In this document: piece after piece, positions 23,301 through 37,080 of the stretch
Position numbering within the stretch: the first letter of the stretch is position 1
How the letters are laid out: each line of letters starts with the position of its first letter
From: Casuarius casuarius
Lineage: Eukaryota > Chordata > Aves > Casuariiformes > Casuariidae
Length of the DNA: 64,000 nt
Reading direction: 5' to 3'
Assembly (NCBI GenBank): GCA_003342895.1
Contig: PTFA01000230.1
Location: 124,001 to 188,000 of the forward strand
Made by a program: the position numbers and the translations under genes
Notes under the pieces: model-generated
Database searches by the model: none
What the model was told of the DNA's origin: nothing
The model's input: only the letters and a program-made list of their open reading frames with translations

Positions 23301-26211
23301 CGCCCCCCTTTCTTTACCGCAGTTGCTTTTTTTCCTGCTGGCGTTGCACTGATGTGTAGGGAATGCTTTTCTGTGGTTCCGACGTCACTCCTCACTGCGT
23401 TACAAACAAATCTGAATATTAACGTGTTTATTGCGCTGTCCGCTATCTAATTCCAGCATGGGGTCCGAGGAGAGTCTTTTGCAGCTTCCTTATTCTCCAG
23501 CCTGCCCCCTGAGGGGCGCCTCGTCCTGACGGCCTGGAGTCAGACCTTAGGCATGTCCGCTTCAAGCATGCCGCCTTCCCCCCATCCCTGAAAAACGCAG
23601 GGAGCAAGAGGCTGCGATGGTGGGGAATGGCAGAGCTCCAGCCTCCCCAGTTTCGCACCAGCTATTCCGGGAGAGACGCAATGTGGGGCGCCGCTGCAGG
23701 AGCTGCCACCCGGCAGGCCCGTGGCTGTCAGGTTACCTGTCAGCTGCTGGCTGCGAGGGCCAGAGGCACCCGAATCTGCAGCCTGATGCTGCTCAGTGTA
23801 GGAAATGAGTTGTAGGTGCATAGGTGGATGAGTGAAGCCATGGTGGTCATCAGTGATTTAATTCTGTGCATGTTTCGTTACTGTTGCACTTAACTTCAAA
23901 TTCTACGTGAAGCCCCTCTGCTTCAGAGAAGTTCGTTTAGTTCCAAGTGGTTTCAGTCCAGGGCAGGTGTGCGCTGCAGACCCTTAGGACGCTGCTTCCT
24001 CCATGGAGTTCGGTGCTACCACGGGTTCATCAGTGTGGGTCTCCCCTCTGGCTGTGTCGAAACACAGCTCTTCTGAGGAAACTGAGCTTTGGTGGGGAGA
24101 CTTCCACATGTGCCAGTCTTTAATCCACATTGCAGTTTCTGAGAGAAGCATATCTGGGAGTGCGGGTCAGAGGAGAACTGCAGGTTGCTCAGGCCTGATC
24201 CCCTCATGGCAGACCAGTAACTGTAGAGGTGCCACAGATATCGTCTATTTAATCTAGATACAGCCTTTGGAAGGTCCTGTTTTTTCAGAACAGCCTTTCC
24301 CTCCATAAATTCTGTTCTGAGCATAAGTGTCCACTGTTAAGAATATATGTATCACATTCATAATGATAATGAGCATGCAGGGTCAGGTCATCCAGAAACC
24401 TCTGCTCAAGTGCCTTGCCAGTGACCTGCAGAGCCCACAGAGAAATGGGAGTGAGGAACGAGCTGCTGCAGGCTGAATAGTTCATCTAGCCTCTTGTTCA
24501 CAGCGTTACCTCTGATCTCTAATAGTATTGTGGCAAAAAATGCAAAATCAACTGACAAATATGTGCTTATATTATGCGGGAGGGGGTGGTTGTTCCATAA
24601 AAGTGTGGTCATTCTGCATCTTCTCTGCAACCCCTTTGAGGAGAAAGGTGTCAATAGTTACATTACTATTACTGAGCTGCAGAGCAAGTGGGGATTCCCA
24701 CTCCTAACCTTGTGTCTCAGTTGTTGAAATGTTACATGCAATTTGGTTAAATGCACTGATTTTCAGGCAGGCAAAAAGTGAGTTGTGTCCTTTTTTCTAT
24801 AAATTCTTACTTGTCATGGAAGCTGTACAAAAACTTCCTAAATAATACTGCTCAGTGCTATCACTAATGCTGTGCTCTAGGTCAAAAGACCTTATTGCTA
24901 GCGGTTTGACAGGGATCAGGACAGTAGGAAAATTCTGCTATTCAGGATAGCTAAGGTGAACTTAAAACGCTAACTGCCTCTGGCTATGCTGAACAGTAAG
25001 TGTAATTAAATTACTGTGTTGTTTCAGATGGAACTGGAGGATTGTTTCCATCTGAGTTTTCCTTTTTGGAGTTCTGGAAGAAGAGAAACATAAGTTGCTG
25101 CCTGTATAGTCTATAGCAAAACTGTTAGTAAGCTGAGTTTTTCTTAGGTAGAAAATCATGCATGCAAAACTTGTTCTTTCCACCCATTTGTTTGAGATAA
25201 TGTGTCAGTAGTACAAATTAGACATTAGGTTTGTATTTTGTAGCAACAGGCCAACACTAGGCACTGCCTTAAGGAAAAAAAAAAAAACAGAAACCTTCAC
25301 TATCGGCTGATATCTTAGAGTGGTTGGTGATACCTATCAGCATTTAATTCAGCATTTTAACATTTATTGCTCCGGTTATAGGTGTGTGGTGTGTAACCTC
25401 AGGTTAGTTAGCTACCTACCCAGCTGATGTCTGTAGAGTCTGACAGTCTTTGAGTTATACATACTGAAGCACGCATGTACTATAAGTTCTGTCTTTTGTG
25501 GTGCGCGTTTCTGTGTTGCAGGCAATAAAATGCAGCTTGAAATGGACTTTGATTTTTCTCTTATTACTGCAACAGGAAATTACAATAATCTGTCGCTACG
25601 ATGACTAAAAAATAACTGTTTTCTTTTTTTTAATCTAGTAGGTCAATTCATTCTGCTGACTTCTGCCAGACACGCTGCTGGGTATAAAATACAGCCTGCA
25701 CACTTACAAGTAAGCCGAAGATAATACTGACGATAAACAGACTTAGAGAAAGTAAGAATTTATAATTCTGCCATTCTGACGCTAAACTTCTGGTTCCTGT
25801 TTTACTCTAAAGGCAAATAATTTTCCTAGAGAAGTCAGAGGAGACTTTTTTTATTTACACAAATTCTGAATAAAATGCTCACTGCTATATGTGATCACCT
25901 CAAAAGATGTAATATGTTTACTCACTGAAGAGCCTAATGAGACCAATGGGAACTGCTGTCTCCGTTAAAAGTATGGTACTGTAACACAGAAACAAACAAG
26001 AAATCCATAAAAAAAAAAAACCCTCAAGTGCCTAATATGGGATTCAAGATGTTTGTTCCACCAAATCAGCTTTTCAGTGAGGTGATAATTTTCCAGCCTA
26101 GTCATGACATAGACTGCATAGTTTACACTGGGAAATATAAAGACAAAAATAATTTGTCAGTTTGGATTGAAGTAAATTTGAGGCATTGTTGTTTTGTATT
26201 TTATCTCCCAG
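23190..26211 (+). other. SERPINB6: SERPINB6 intron 1
   Basis: This is the 3.0-kb intron between the inferred noncoding exon 1 donor and the start-codon exon. No coding exon, RNA gene or recognised mobile element was seen. A short poly(A) run lies near 25275. Confidence 0.6.
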
Positions 26212-26221
26212 GTTCTGAACC

Positions 26222-29200
26222 ATGGATAGCCTCCGTGTAGCAAGTACCACTTTCGCACTCGACCTCTTAAGAAAGCTATGTGAAAACAACAGCACACAGA
26301 ACCTATTCTTTTCTCCTTTTAGTATTTCTTCTGCTCTGTCTATGATTTTGCTGGGTTCAAAAGGTAACACTGAAGCCCAGATAGCAAAGGTATGTCTAAA
26401 TAAAGTACATAAAATTTAGCATGAACATATGAACCACAGATCTGTCTTATAGCATAACTGCAGGTCACATTCTAAATTGTCATTGTCATTTAGGCCTCAG
26501 TGAACAGAGGTCTTCCTTTCGGATGTACTTAAGCAATACCTTTTATTTTTTAATTGGTATATGTTTGTAGGTGGACCTTCCTTCAGTATGCAGTTAAGAG
26601 GTTCTTGGGTTTTTTATTTTGTTTTGTTTGTTTTCGTGAGACAGTGGTGTTCCTTTTGAACGTTAGTAAGAGATACTGAGGTGAGGTGGTGGAGGTAAGT
26701 TTTGTGTTTGTATAGCTAGCAGTGGATCTCCAGCTACAAAAAATATTTTCTTCCACTCTCTTCCTTGGGAGTAATATCAGACTACATTTTGAAAATGTAG
26801 CCAGGAACATTGGAAAAAATAAAAAATCACCCTGTAAATGTGTTATGTCAGACACCCCAAAATTTGAAGAAATCAAGAAAAAATCACCAGTCACTTGTTT
26901 AGTATTTGCCTCTGTTTTCACAATCCCAGATTTTAATGTGTGAGCACTTGGAACATCTGAAAGAAAGAAGTGGTGTAGGGCTAAGAGCACAGCTCTGAAG
27001 TCCCGGTGGATACCTGAGCCAAGATTCAGAACAGGGAAAAGCTGGATGGCCAATGAAGAGTAAAATTTATGATATTAGTATGTAAGCAAGTTATCAAAAG
27101 TAGAGTTAGCGAGTGTGGTGAACAGTGTGCCAGTGGTATATCAGCAGGGTCTGCCCATGCATGCTCTCAAACCCCTCAGTAACTGCAGTACAGCTTATCC
27201 CACATTCACTGAGGGGCTGCCTACCACCTCCTTCTTAGCATGAAGAGCCTTCACCTAGATCGTAATTTGCAGTAGATCATTTTTACATTTACATTTGTAG
27301 TGATGGTAATAGTGATCAAGAAGAATGAGATGGGAGCTGAGACATTGTTTTAATGGCAGTTTAACTCCTGGACTGTATTAACACTAGTTACAGCAGCTTA
27401 TTTTTCCCTTGTCATTTGAAGGGCTGGATCAGGTTTACGCCCATCCTTCTTTGCATCTAAGGTATCGGATAAAATCCTTTGATGCTACTACAAACGATGT
27501 GAAATCATCTGAAGTTCTGTTCTGTTTTTAAATTAAGGTTTTCTGGTTTCTGAGTTTTAACACAGTTCTGCTAAGTTTTCTAGGGTGGGGATTATAAATC
27601 TCCAGTTCTCCAATAAGAACTGTATGCAGCATTAAGGAAAAGGTAAGATGGGTTTATACTCAGAATTCTGAAGAGGCTGGATTTCTTAGGAAGGTATTGC
27701 TTAGATTTGACTTGTCTTTTGTTCACAAAGCATCGTTCTCTGCATTTTGATTTTAAAGCATTATATATATTAGTGGGCAGGAACATTCACTTGTTTTCTG
27801 ATGGTGTCTTGTTCAAAATGTGCACTGTACAGTTCTCAAATGTTGTGGTATTCATATCATGACATTTTTTTTGCAACAATTACTTATTTTACTTTAACCA
27901 ACCATTTGAGTGGTTTAAAATGTCACCTTCTTCCATGTCACTTCATTTGAATCTTGCATATGGATTTAAGGATTCTCATCAAATATTTATGACTGATATG
28001 CAGCAAAGAAAACGTGCTCTACTACCTCAGTGTCAATGTAGAATAACTCCTTGGACTTCTGTGAATCATTTCAGATTTAAATCTGTGTAGAAGAAGCAGC
28101 ACTAGACTTGTAAAATGTTGATGCAGAAGTCTTATTGGGATAAGCCAAATACCCCAAATACTTATCTTGGTTGCTGCAGATTTCATTTCGTTGAGCTGAG
28201 TGAAATATATCCTGTGAGAATTTCAAACACTGGTCTATGCACACCCTGCTGATAGACCAGATCTTTAGAAAAATATAAGTCTAATGTTTTCTTTGACTAC
28301 TAAGGCAGTCCAGTGTCATGGAAGCAATGAAACACTGCCTAACTTGTAATTTGCATTCAGAGAAGCCTTCTCAAGTTGTCATCATACACTGAAGTATTTC
28401 TTTCTTTCCGTCAATTTTAATGTAACTCACGTGGAGGTTCTAATATTAATGGACAAGAAGGCTGTATCAGTTTTAACATTCACTTATTCCATAAATGTTT
28501 TCATGTAATGAAAATACTGCCCTTTCATGTAAAGATTTCAAGTCAAGCAATAGGCATCCTGTACTCGTGAACGTTTTCCTTGTAGAACTTATGCCAAGTG
28601 TGGCATTGTTAGGTACTGTAATTCACTTACTTCTTCAATAAAATAGGGATGAGAGAGCACAGTGATGAAGACAATACAAAAAAGGGCCACTGACAAAGAC
28701 AGAATCGAACATGCACCCCATTTAGGAACACAAGTAGCAGCAGAGTTTTATTGTCATAGTTAATTGAAGGCATTACATTAAATGTTGCTTTCAACTCTGA
28801 GAAATGGTCTGTAAAAAGGGCTATTGTTACCACAGAAGAAAACGATAACTGCGCATTGGTTGACATTTTTTTTAATTTACCAAGTAGCAAATACCACTTG
28901 CATACCTTTCTATTTATGCAATTGACAGCATTAAATGCATAATCAGTCATTTTTCTTATTATGTGCATCTCTTTTTGCAAAGTGAAAGAGGAGGATAAAC
29001 ATGTTTTCATTTAAATCTATGAAAGTGAGTGGACTTTATCAAAAGCAAGTATGGTGAATGATATTATTAAATTTATTTTATAAATACAGTAGTTTTTTAT
29101 GCTGATGGTTTCTTACAGGTTCTCCGAAATTTTATTTTTAATTGTATATCCCTTAATGCTTGGACAGAGTGAGGGAAGCTGTATACCAGTGACCCTTCTG

Positions 29201-32200
29201 CACCCTAACGTACTACTCATACAGCATCTGACTGTGCACACATCTTGTATAACTTGCATGATAAGCTCCAGATAAGTGATATGATGAAAAGTCTGTCTTC
29301 CGTGGCTTGCTCTGGGTGTTCAAGTCAGTTTTTGACCTCAAAACTGGTTAAAAGAATTGTGCTTAACCAAGTGTTTCAGAGAAGACATGGATTCTGCTGA
29401 GGATGTTTGTCTTTCTGCAGGTGCTTTCTTTGAGCAAAGCTGAGAATGCTCACAACGGGTATCAGTTACTTCTTTCTGAAATTAACAATCCAAATACCAA
29501 GTACGTGCTCAGAACAGCTAACCGGTTATACGGAGAAAAGACATTTGAGTTTCTTTCAGTAAGTAAACCTTAAATTCGTGGGGTTTTGAAGTGTAAAATA
29601 CTTGCTACCCATTCCCTTTGGAGGGCAGATAAAGGCATTGTATTTTACTTCACTAGTTCTTTCCAGACTGAGACCTACCAACTCGAAAGACTATGCTCAA
29701 AATGACAGTACCTGAATTTGTTCAAGAAGCTCCTGTTTGATAGCCTTATGATGGTGCAAAGCACTATAAAAACTGTCAGATAAAATCTGCACGAGCCACA
29801 CATTTTTTGGCTACGGGCCAAATATTTGATACCTCTCTTTTCACTTGATCATGTGTTAATATAGTGAAAAAGAGAATTGTTATTGCTGTCCAGCATAAGC
29901 AGTATTTTGTAGTTTGTCTTTTCTCTGTCATCCAGAGAATATACTGGAAGGGGCACATGATTTTTAATATTTCCCTTATCAGAAGGTATAAATACGAATA
30001 ATAGATACTGTGTCATGCATGTTACTTTAGTCATTTCTCTAGAAATACACCTTTGGCTTTAATTTTTATTTTTGGGGAGTGATGAAACCATGTAAGAATT
30101 TATGTCTAAGAATTCTTGTAATGCTTTTTCACTCTGGTGAAAACAATCCTGTTCTCTTCCTAATTTACAATCTTTTTTTGTGAAAAAATGCTGTAAATTA
30201 GCACCGATCAAGAGTTTCATTTCTCTGCTGGATTAAAATTGCCAAGATTAAACACTGAAACTTTACATTTGTATAATAAAGATCTAAATATATGAAATTG
30301 GAGAGAAGATGTTTTTTCTCTATATGAAAAGTTTCACCTCTGAACTAAAAGCGTTTCCAGTTAGTCTCAGAGTTCTAACAACTAAGTTTATGTAGAAACA
30401 GGCTTACAACATTGTATGTTCTCTAAGTGAAGCCAAAAGAACCCCAAAACAGGTTAAAAGAATTGTGAAATTGAATGGAAGACAACTTGTAGTTTGATTA
30501 GTTGGTTTTAAAAAAAAAAAAAAAGTAATAGGAAGGTGTCAGACAAAACTTTAATGGTGCTACATGAAGCTGGGGGAAGAGAGGAGGTAGATTTTCTCAG
30601 TCTGTGACTGAACATGAGTAGAATACATTGCTGAAATTCTGTGCTTAATGTTCATTGTAGTCATTTACAGAATCAAGTCAGAAATTCTATCACGCTGGAC
30701 TAGAACAGACTGACTTTGTGCATTCTTCAGAGGATTCCAGAAAACAAATAAATGGTTGGGTAGAAGAAAAGACTGAAGGTAAGTGTTTTGCAAAACTCCA
30801 TCTTGCATTTAAAGGCAGTCAAGGTTTGGATAAACTGCTATTTCAAGATAAAATATTTTGGATTTTTAAAAAATCCTGAGCTCTCACTATTAGATTGATA
30901 CTATCTATCACGTATCAACTACAGAGTAGATACTATATTTGTTAATAATTAGATATATGCCTAGCTGTTAAAATTTGTTTTCCTTCAAATGTATCTCAAA
31001 GGTAAAATTAAGAACCTGTTGGCTGAGGGAATTCTTAATTCAATGACCAGACTTGTGCTGGTGAATGCCATCTATTTCAAAGGCAACTGGGAGAGCCAGT
31101 TCAACAAAGAGAAGACAGTGGAAAAGCCATTTAAAATTAACAAGGTATGATATGCTGAAATGCTGACAGAACAATGTTACATTTAACTCGTAAGGAAAAA
31201 TACATTCACGCATGATCACCATAGGTAAGCTTCATGGAATTACTTCTACTCTATCCATTTAATATGAACATCCTCTTTGTTTATTTTCTGTTAAATGTTT
31301 CACATACTTTATAAAATTTTAATATCAAAATTAAATATTTCTTTTATTCTGCTTCTTTTTTCTTATTACCCTTATTTTCTGTGTTTGAGATAGGCAGTCC
31401 TATACATAGTTCTAGAACTTAAAACAACTTCTGAAGAGAATATTGCTAAGTGAAGCTGTCACACTGTCTGTGAGAGTCCACAAGGTACTGGCACAAGAAA
31501 TTACAAATCATTTAGCCTCCATGGCCTGTAGTCCAGTGCTTCTGCATACAGAACTCCCTCAGACCTGAAAATACTTACAAAGTCTGCTCTTTTCTCTTCC
31601 TTGTTTTACACAGCTGAAAAGTGGGCCCAGCAGTTAAAATGCACAACTTCAAGGCTTTAAGGGCTTACTTTCCTGTCAAAAATCTGGGATTACTAATTAT
31701 TTTCTCACATGAGTGGCAAGTCAAGAATGACTTCACAGAAGTTGTCAGTGAAAAATCATCAAGTGAACTTGACTACTTCAGCATAAAACTGGTGTGCGTA
31801 AGAAAAGGATTGTACCTTTAGGCTGTAGGCAGAAAGGAGCACTTGTGCATGTTCAGAAACTTCTGAATGTAACAGCCTTCTTCAGTGAAAATGCTTTTAC
31901 ACTGCATTTCTACCATGGAATTGGTGCAAAATAAATGGGGAAGTAACCTTTTCTTCAAAGACATCAGTACTAGACTTTCTTTCTTTTGGAAGTACATCCA
32001 TGCTATTCTAGAAAACTCAGCCATTATGATTAGTGGGCCAGGGCTGCTTCTTGGAGATGCCCCAAACTCTGGGTATGCCAGATGTCATTAACAAGAACTA
32101 GTAATGTGACTCCCTCAAGAATTCACCTGCTTTAAGCAAAGTCTCTGCAAAATTGGAACAGTTTTGCCCAATTTAAAACCATCCCTCCCTCAGTGGTGAA

Positions 32201-34566
32201 ATACATCCAAGAATGCCTAAAGCTACTAATACTTTTCAAATAGGGAATTTTATAGCTCACCCCATACTATATACTACAGTACTTCAGAAACCAGCAGACT
32301 GACTTGGTGCCTGGCATCTTCCGCTCTCACTATTGAGATATACATTGAAAAAGCAATCAGAGTTGCAAAATCATTTCTGAGATATTCTCTGTAGGCATTG
32401 TTTCAGTGGGCTTTACTTTCCTTTTCCTTTTTTTTTTTTTTTTNACTTGTTGCATGGTAATCTCATCAAGGTTATGGAGGAAAAAAAGCAATGGAACCCT
32501 TAACTGAAATGGAGGAAAACAATGAAGTAAACAATAGTAACTGATGCTCCATGTGAAAAAGAAAGGAGACAGTGGAGAATGAAATTGAGAAGAAAAATCC
32601 CCTCTCCCTAATGTCCCTGTGATTTTTAGGGACTCAAAATAGTGCCCTCACTTTTTTGGCATTTTTAGTGGCACGTTAAAATATTTTAATTCCTTTATGC
32701 TATAGCACATAGAGCCACATAAAAATGAAAATATCTAAATTGGAATTATTTCATATTCATATAAAACAAGGAAGACAGGCCATGCTTCCTACCAGCTCTG
32801 TTAAAAGGAATGCTAATTCTTAAGCGTGTAAAAGCATGTTCTTGTCTCTTTACAGACACTTCACACGTACTTCCACATTAACAATTAAAAATTAAATCCC
32901 AAGGATCCTTCGTTCTTATCCCTTGCTGTACTAAAAGCAGTGGCAGGGCTGTACCCCACAGCATGTTCTACTTCTCTGTACTGTCAAATTTTAAAAAGCT
33001 CTGAGTAGCTGGATGCCCACCTCTTATTTTAAGAGCAGCATACTAGCTCAGTATTAATTGTTGACATCACTTTATTTTTAGAATGAGAGCAAACCTGTGC
33101 AGATGATGTTCAAGAAAGATAAATTTAACATGACCTATAATGGGGACTTCCAGACCAAAATCCTTGAGCTTCCTTATGTTGATAATGAACTCAGCATGAT
33201 CATCCTGCTGCCCGATGCAATCCAGGGTGGATCCACTGGCTTGGAAAGTGTAAGTTGTTAAACTAAATGCAAAGACAGTTTGTATCATGCTAGAGAAGAG
33301 TTTGATATTGCATATAGACCTGCAAGTTCAGTTCCAAATCTGTTGTGTCACTGGTGCGCAATACCTGCTGAAATGTCCCATACGCCCCATGCCCAAAGTG
33401 ATTGGCATAGTTTGTGCCACTGCTGGTCAAGTTGTGTGCTGCCCCCTACCCGAAGAGAGACTCTGAAAGAAAGCCTCACCCTCAGTGGGAGTAGGGGTTA
33501 GCTGTAGTTAAGGTGAAGGCATAGTATGGTGCCCGCCAAAGGAGTGGTGGTTCTGCGAAGCTCTTAGGAAGTCCATATAGGAAGTCCTTGACCCATTGAT
33601 GTTCCTTTCTGAACAGCTGGAAGGTTGTCTGTGGCCCACGACCTGGAAACAGGCTCACAGGAAACTCTGGGGTTCTCTTTTGTTCTGGAGATGGCCAACC
33701 AAGGAGTTCGTTAATCAGATTCTCCAACATTGGCTGCAAAGGGTATTGTGAGCAGGCCTTTTCATCAGGCCTGTCAACCTGAAGGAGGATCTTTTGTGTA
33801 AGAGAAGAGCTAGGTTCAGTTTCTCTGGGACTTTGAAAACAAGGATCAGTTATTCTGTGCCTTAGTTTCCCATATGTAAAATAGGGTTGTTACAATCTGA
33901 TGTGTTTTATAAAGTAAACTTTATGAAGAAGGGACTGATCCTTTCTCTATCACAAAAAGTATATGGGCCTCCAAAACTGGGGACATAAGCTCTAGTACCA
34001 GATAAAACTTACAGTTTTGGCTTGAAAGCCTCTGAATTGTGGAAAAAAGAGATACATGCATGCACTGTTTAAACATACAGTAATCCCAATTTTGGCTTTG
34101 TGAATCTGTGCCTCTCTTCTCACTTGAATTATGTAACTTCGGGTTGTTTTTTTTTTTGTAGCTGGAAAGAGAACTTACGTACGAGAAGCTGATGGAGTGG
34201 ATTAATCCTGAAATGATGGACTACACAGAGGTGAAGGTGTCTTTACCCAGATTTAAACTGGAAGAAAATTATGATCTGAAACCCATTCTGAGCAACATGG
34301 GAATGCCTGATGCGTTTGACTTGATGAAGGCAGACTTCTCAGGAATCTCATCTGGCAACGAGTTGGTGCTCTCTGAAGTGGTTCACAAGTCCTTTGTAGA
34401 AGTCAACGAAGAAGGCACTGAAGCGGCAGCTGCCACAGCAGGAGTGATGATGCTGCGCTGTGCAATGATTGTTCCAGAATTTACTGCAGATCATCCCTTC
34501 CTCTTCTTCATCCGGCACAACAAAACTTCTAGCATTTTGTTCTGTGGCAGGTTTTGCTCTCCCTAA
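26222..34566 (+). CDS. SERPINB6: SERPINB6, intracellular serine protease inhibitor, complete
   Basis: Coding exons are 26222-26389, 29421-29558, 30661-30778, 31002-31144, 33082-33249 and 34162-34566 (stop TAA), giving 379 aa with every join in frame. The start [20 protein letters not shown] is preceded by only 10 nt of exon after the acceptor. There is no extra C-D loop exon. Motifs are [29 protein letters not shown], hinge [10 protein letters not shown] (from residue 328) and [20 protein letters not shown]. The reactive centre is Arg344-Cys345 within [14 protein letters not shown]. Arg-Cys with a Met-rich P side is the SERPINB6 signature, seen in inhibitors of cathepsin G and trypsin-like proteases. 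It acts in the cytosol or nucleus to neutralise leaked granule and lysosomal proteases. It is driven from the CpG island at 22900. Position between the MENT-like gene and SERPINB1 agrees with the bird cluster. Confidence 0.95.
32428..32444. other. Poly(T) run ending in an ambiguous base (N)
   Basis: A homopolymer of about 16 T inside SERPINB6 intron 5 is followed by the window's only N at 32444. It is probably an unresolved homopolymer length in the assembly. It does not touch an exon. Confidence 0.9.
34162..34566 (+). CDS. SERPINB6: SERPINB6 last exon with Arg-Cys reactive centre
   Basis: It begins [13 protein letters not shown] after a T-rich acceptor. The hinge begins at 34408. P1 Arg is codon 34456-34458 and P1' Cys is 34459-34461. 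Loop length equals the usual SERPINB6 loop. Confidence 0.94.
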   Translation: MERELTYEKLMEWINPEMMDYTEVKVSLPRFKLEENYDLKPILSNMGMPDAFDLMKADFSGISSGNELVLSEVVHKSFVEVNEEGTEAAAATAGVMMLRCAMIVPEFTADHPFLFFIRHNKTSSILFCGRFCSP

Positions 34567-35520
34567 AAAGGAGATGTCTTGGCAGAAGAACCACTATTAC
34601 TCCAATAAGTTTATGTTCCTTTACAATAGGATTGCTCTTTTGCACTAATTGCCTTTTTCAGCAGTGCCTGAATCCACTTTTGTGGTCTTCATCTCAAGCT
34701 TGAATAGAATAACAGAGCCACTTGGAAATGCATAGCAACTGCCATTTAAAACAACCCTTTTATCCGGTGTGCTTAAATACAGAGTTCTCTAACTCCCTGA
34801 AGGCGTAATAACAACCCACTTGCTCAGTGAATACTTCTATCTGTGCTTGTGGTTGCTACTGCACTTCACTTTTTCTGGCCACCAGACAGTGAGTCAGAGA
34901 GTGATGTTTCATAGAAAAGGAAGAAATTAATTTCATTTCTGACTAAGTTGGAGCTCGTTTCCCACCCTCACCTCCTTTTTCTTCCGATCACAGTCTTTTT
35001 TTCTTTTTCTTTTTTTTTTTTCCCCAGGCAGGTCCATTTAATGTTTGTTACATTCCCTAGAGATGAAAAGAGGGTTTGGCAGCCTGTAGTACGTGTTACT
35101 AAGCATCCTAACTAGACAAATTTTTTGAATAATAACCAGACAAACACTTAGCCAAGAGTGGGAATAAAAGTATAACCCTCGTAACAAATGTCCTTACAGA
35201 TTTTCATGGGGCCAGGATCAGTGTTTTATCACCAGCTGACACCAAGGTTTTTTAGCTACTGTACATTGGAGTCCTCTCATGGAGTAGGAGAGATTATTTC
35301 TGTCATAATATAAAAAGCATGTCATTTAATAAAAGGCATATGGGCCCTGTGCAATATTTAAATGCCAAACCTTTATTTTTTGTAGCTTTATCTTTTTTCC
35401 AATTCGTGTTTTGTTAAACATACTTAGTAAATAATACCAAAGACATGGTTGAAACGACTTTCCAAATACAATGATCTGTGTTAGCTGTTTCTGTTCCTGA
35501 AATAATAAAAGAACTAATTA
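34567..35520 (+). other. SERPINB6: SERPINB6 3' UTR with alternative poly(A) signals
   Basis: No coding sequence follows the stop codon. AATAAA hexamers occur at 35163-35168, 35328-35333 and 35504-35509. The last is followed by a GT-rich stretch (tgagtgctgtggg), as expected downstream of a cleavage site. Several 3' ends are therefore possible. Confidence 0.6.
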
Positions 35521-36189
35521 TGAGTGCTGTGGGACTTGCATTTCTTTTCCACCCATAGATAGTGTAATTTTTTTTTTCAGCTGTAGTGTGAAGAAAACTA
35601 TTCTGGATGGATGACAAAGCTTCCCTGTAGCTGGTTATGAATACATTGTTTAATGTCAGATTTCTTGAATACAGTAAAATCCAAGTATATACTTGGATTG
35701 CCATGAAGTTTGGGGCTGGCCTTATTCTAAACAGCCTGTAGAGCAAGGGGTTCCTAAGATAAGCCTTGGTTTCTGGGCAGGGCTCTAAGGGTGCGTATGT
35801 TTTTGTGCACAACTCCAAAACAAATCGTGGCTCCCTGATCGTGATCCAAATAGTGCTAAACCTCCCTACTCTTAACTTAGGACAGTGCACGGTAGTTCAG
35901 CTCTCTCTCAGGGGAAGAAAATTGAAGCATTATCTGGAGGAATAAAAACAACAAAAAAAAGTCAGCAGGATGCATGTCACATGCTTAAGCTAAACAGCTG
36001 GTACTGCATACCCAAAGATGGAATGGGCGAGATTGCTTTTACCAAACAGCAGCCTTTAAAAGAGTGGCTCTATGGGTGGGATATCCTGGCTGGCCAAATC
36101 AAGCAGTGGTGAAGGAAAAAAGTGAAATCAAAAGAAAAAAGCCTCCCTCTTGTTTCTTTGTTTCCATTTTATGTAAAAAGAACGTAAAA
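35521..36189. other. Short intergenic spacer between SERPINB6 and SERPINB1
   Basis: Less than 0.7 kb separates the last SERPINB6 poly(A) signal from the SERPINB1 CpG island. No gene or repeat was recognised. A 158-codon minus-strand open frame (35414-35890) has no recognisable content. Confidence 0.5.
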
Positions 36190-36520
36190 ACAACAGCAAC
36201 CTAAACGCTGCCCTTCGCGCCGGCAAGCGGGGGGACCCAAGCCTTCCCTTCCGCGGCGCCGCGCCGGGGCCAGCGGCGGCGAGGAGCCACAGCGCCCCGC
36301 CGCGCCCCTCTGCGCGCTCCGCCCGCCCCGGGCGACACCCGGCGGCGCGGTGCTGCGCGGCGCGGTGCGGCGCTGCCCTCCCCTCCGCCCTCCCCGGGGC
36401 GGCCCCGGCGGCACGGCCGGGCCTTCCGCGCCGCGCCGGGCAGGTAGGCTGCAGGCGGCTGCGCTGGGGCTCCGCGGCGCGGGAGGGGAGCGCGCAGGGG
36501 GCCCCTTCGGGGTGATTTCT
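36190..36520 (+). promoter_or_regulatory. SERPINB1: CpG island promoter and noncoding exon 1 of SERPINB1
   Basis: This is a dense GC/CpG block with repeated GGCGCGG and CGCCG motifs and no TATA box seen. A splice donor CAG|GTAGGC at 36443/36444 fits the end of a noncoding exon 1. The next exon starts at 38936 after acceptor atttttcag. The transcription start itself is not visible. Confidence 0.8.
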
Positions 36521-37080
36521 ACAAGAATGGGCCCATAACGGGGTGAAAAGGGGTCCGCCCCCCCCATAACCCCCTCACTGCCGCAGCCGTGTCTGCGAGG
36601 TCGCTGGTCGAGCAGCTATGGGGGGGGGGGTGTAAAACGCTGGGTTTCAGTGAAATGCCTAGGAGTTGCGTGTGTGTGCGTGCGTATCTGTTTAAGTGTA
36701 AAAGACCGCTTTTGATTTTAAAGCGTGTCTCTTCTAGCAGGGGGCTAGATAGAGCTTGGTTGCAAAGATAGCAGCCTGTTTCCTGTGAGGCGGCTGATCC
36801 AGACAGTATTTTAGATATCCTTCAGAAAAGCTGTGCCGGCAATGATGAGGTTCCAGTACAAACTCCTTCCTGTGGCTGGGTGCAGACCACTCGGTAACAA
36901 TGCTACTGAGGTGCCCCCCTGATTTCTGAAGGCAGAGGCACAAGGTGTCAGTGTCTAAAATGAAACTGTGCAAGGAAAGAAGCTAGAAACAGCCACATCT
37001 GAAAGTCACACTGCAATCAAGCAGAGAGAAGCAAGCATTTTAGCTGGGCAGGCAGGAAGATTTTGCAGTATAGACCAGTA

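Noticed and set aside
22889..23359. Long open frames on both strands (156 and 134 codons)
   Set aside because: GC-rich CpG island sequence lacks stop codons by composition. Pro/Arg/Ala-rich translations are not protein-like.
26583..27053. 156-codon minus-strand frame in SERPINB6 intron
   Set aside because: No known domain or splice context. It overlaps sense-strand intron sequence.
35414..35890. 158-codon minus-strand frame after SERPINB6
   Set aside because: No recognisable protein content, and it lies in 3' UTR/spacer sequence.
36169..36567. 132-codon minus-strand frame over the SERPINB1 CpG island
   Set aside because: Same composition effect, with low-complexity Arg/Pro/Gly translation on the antisense strand of the promoter.
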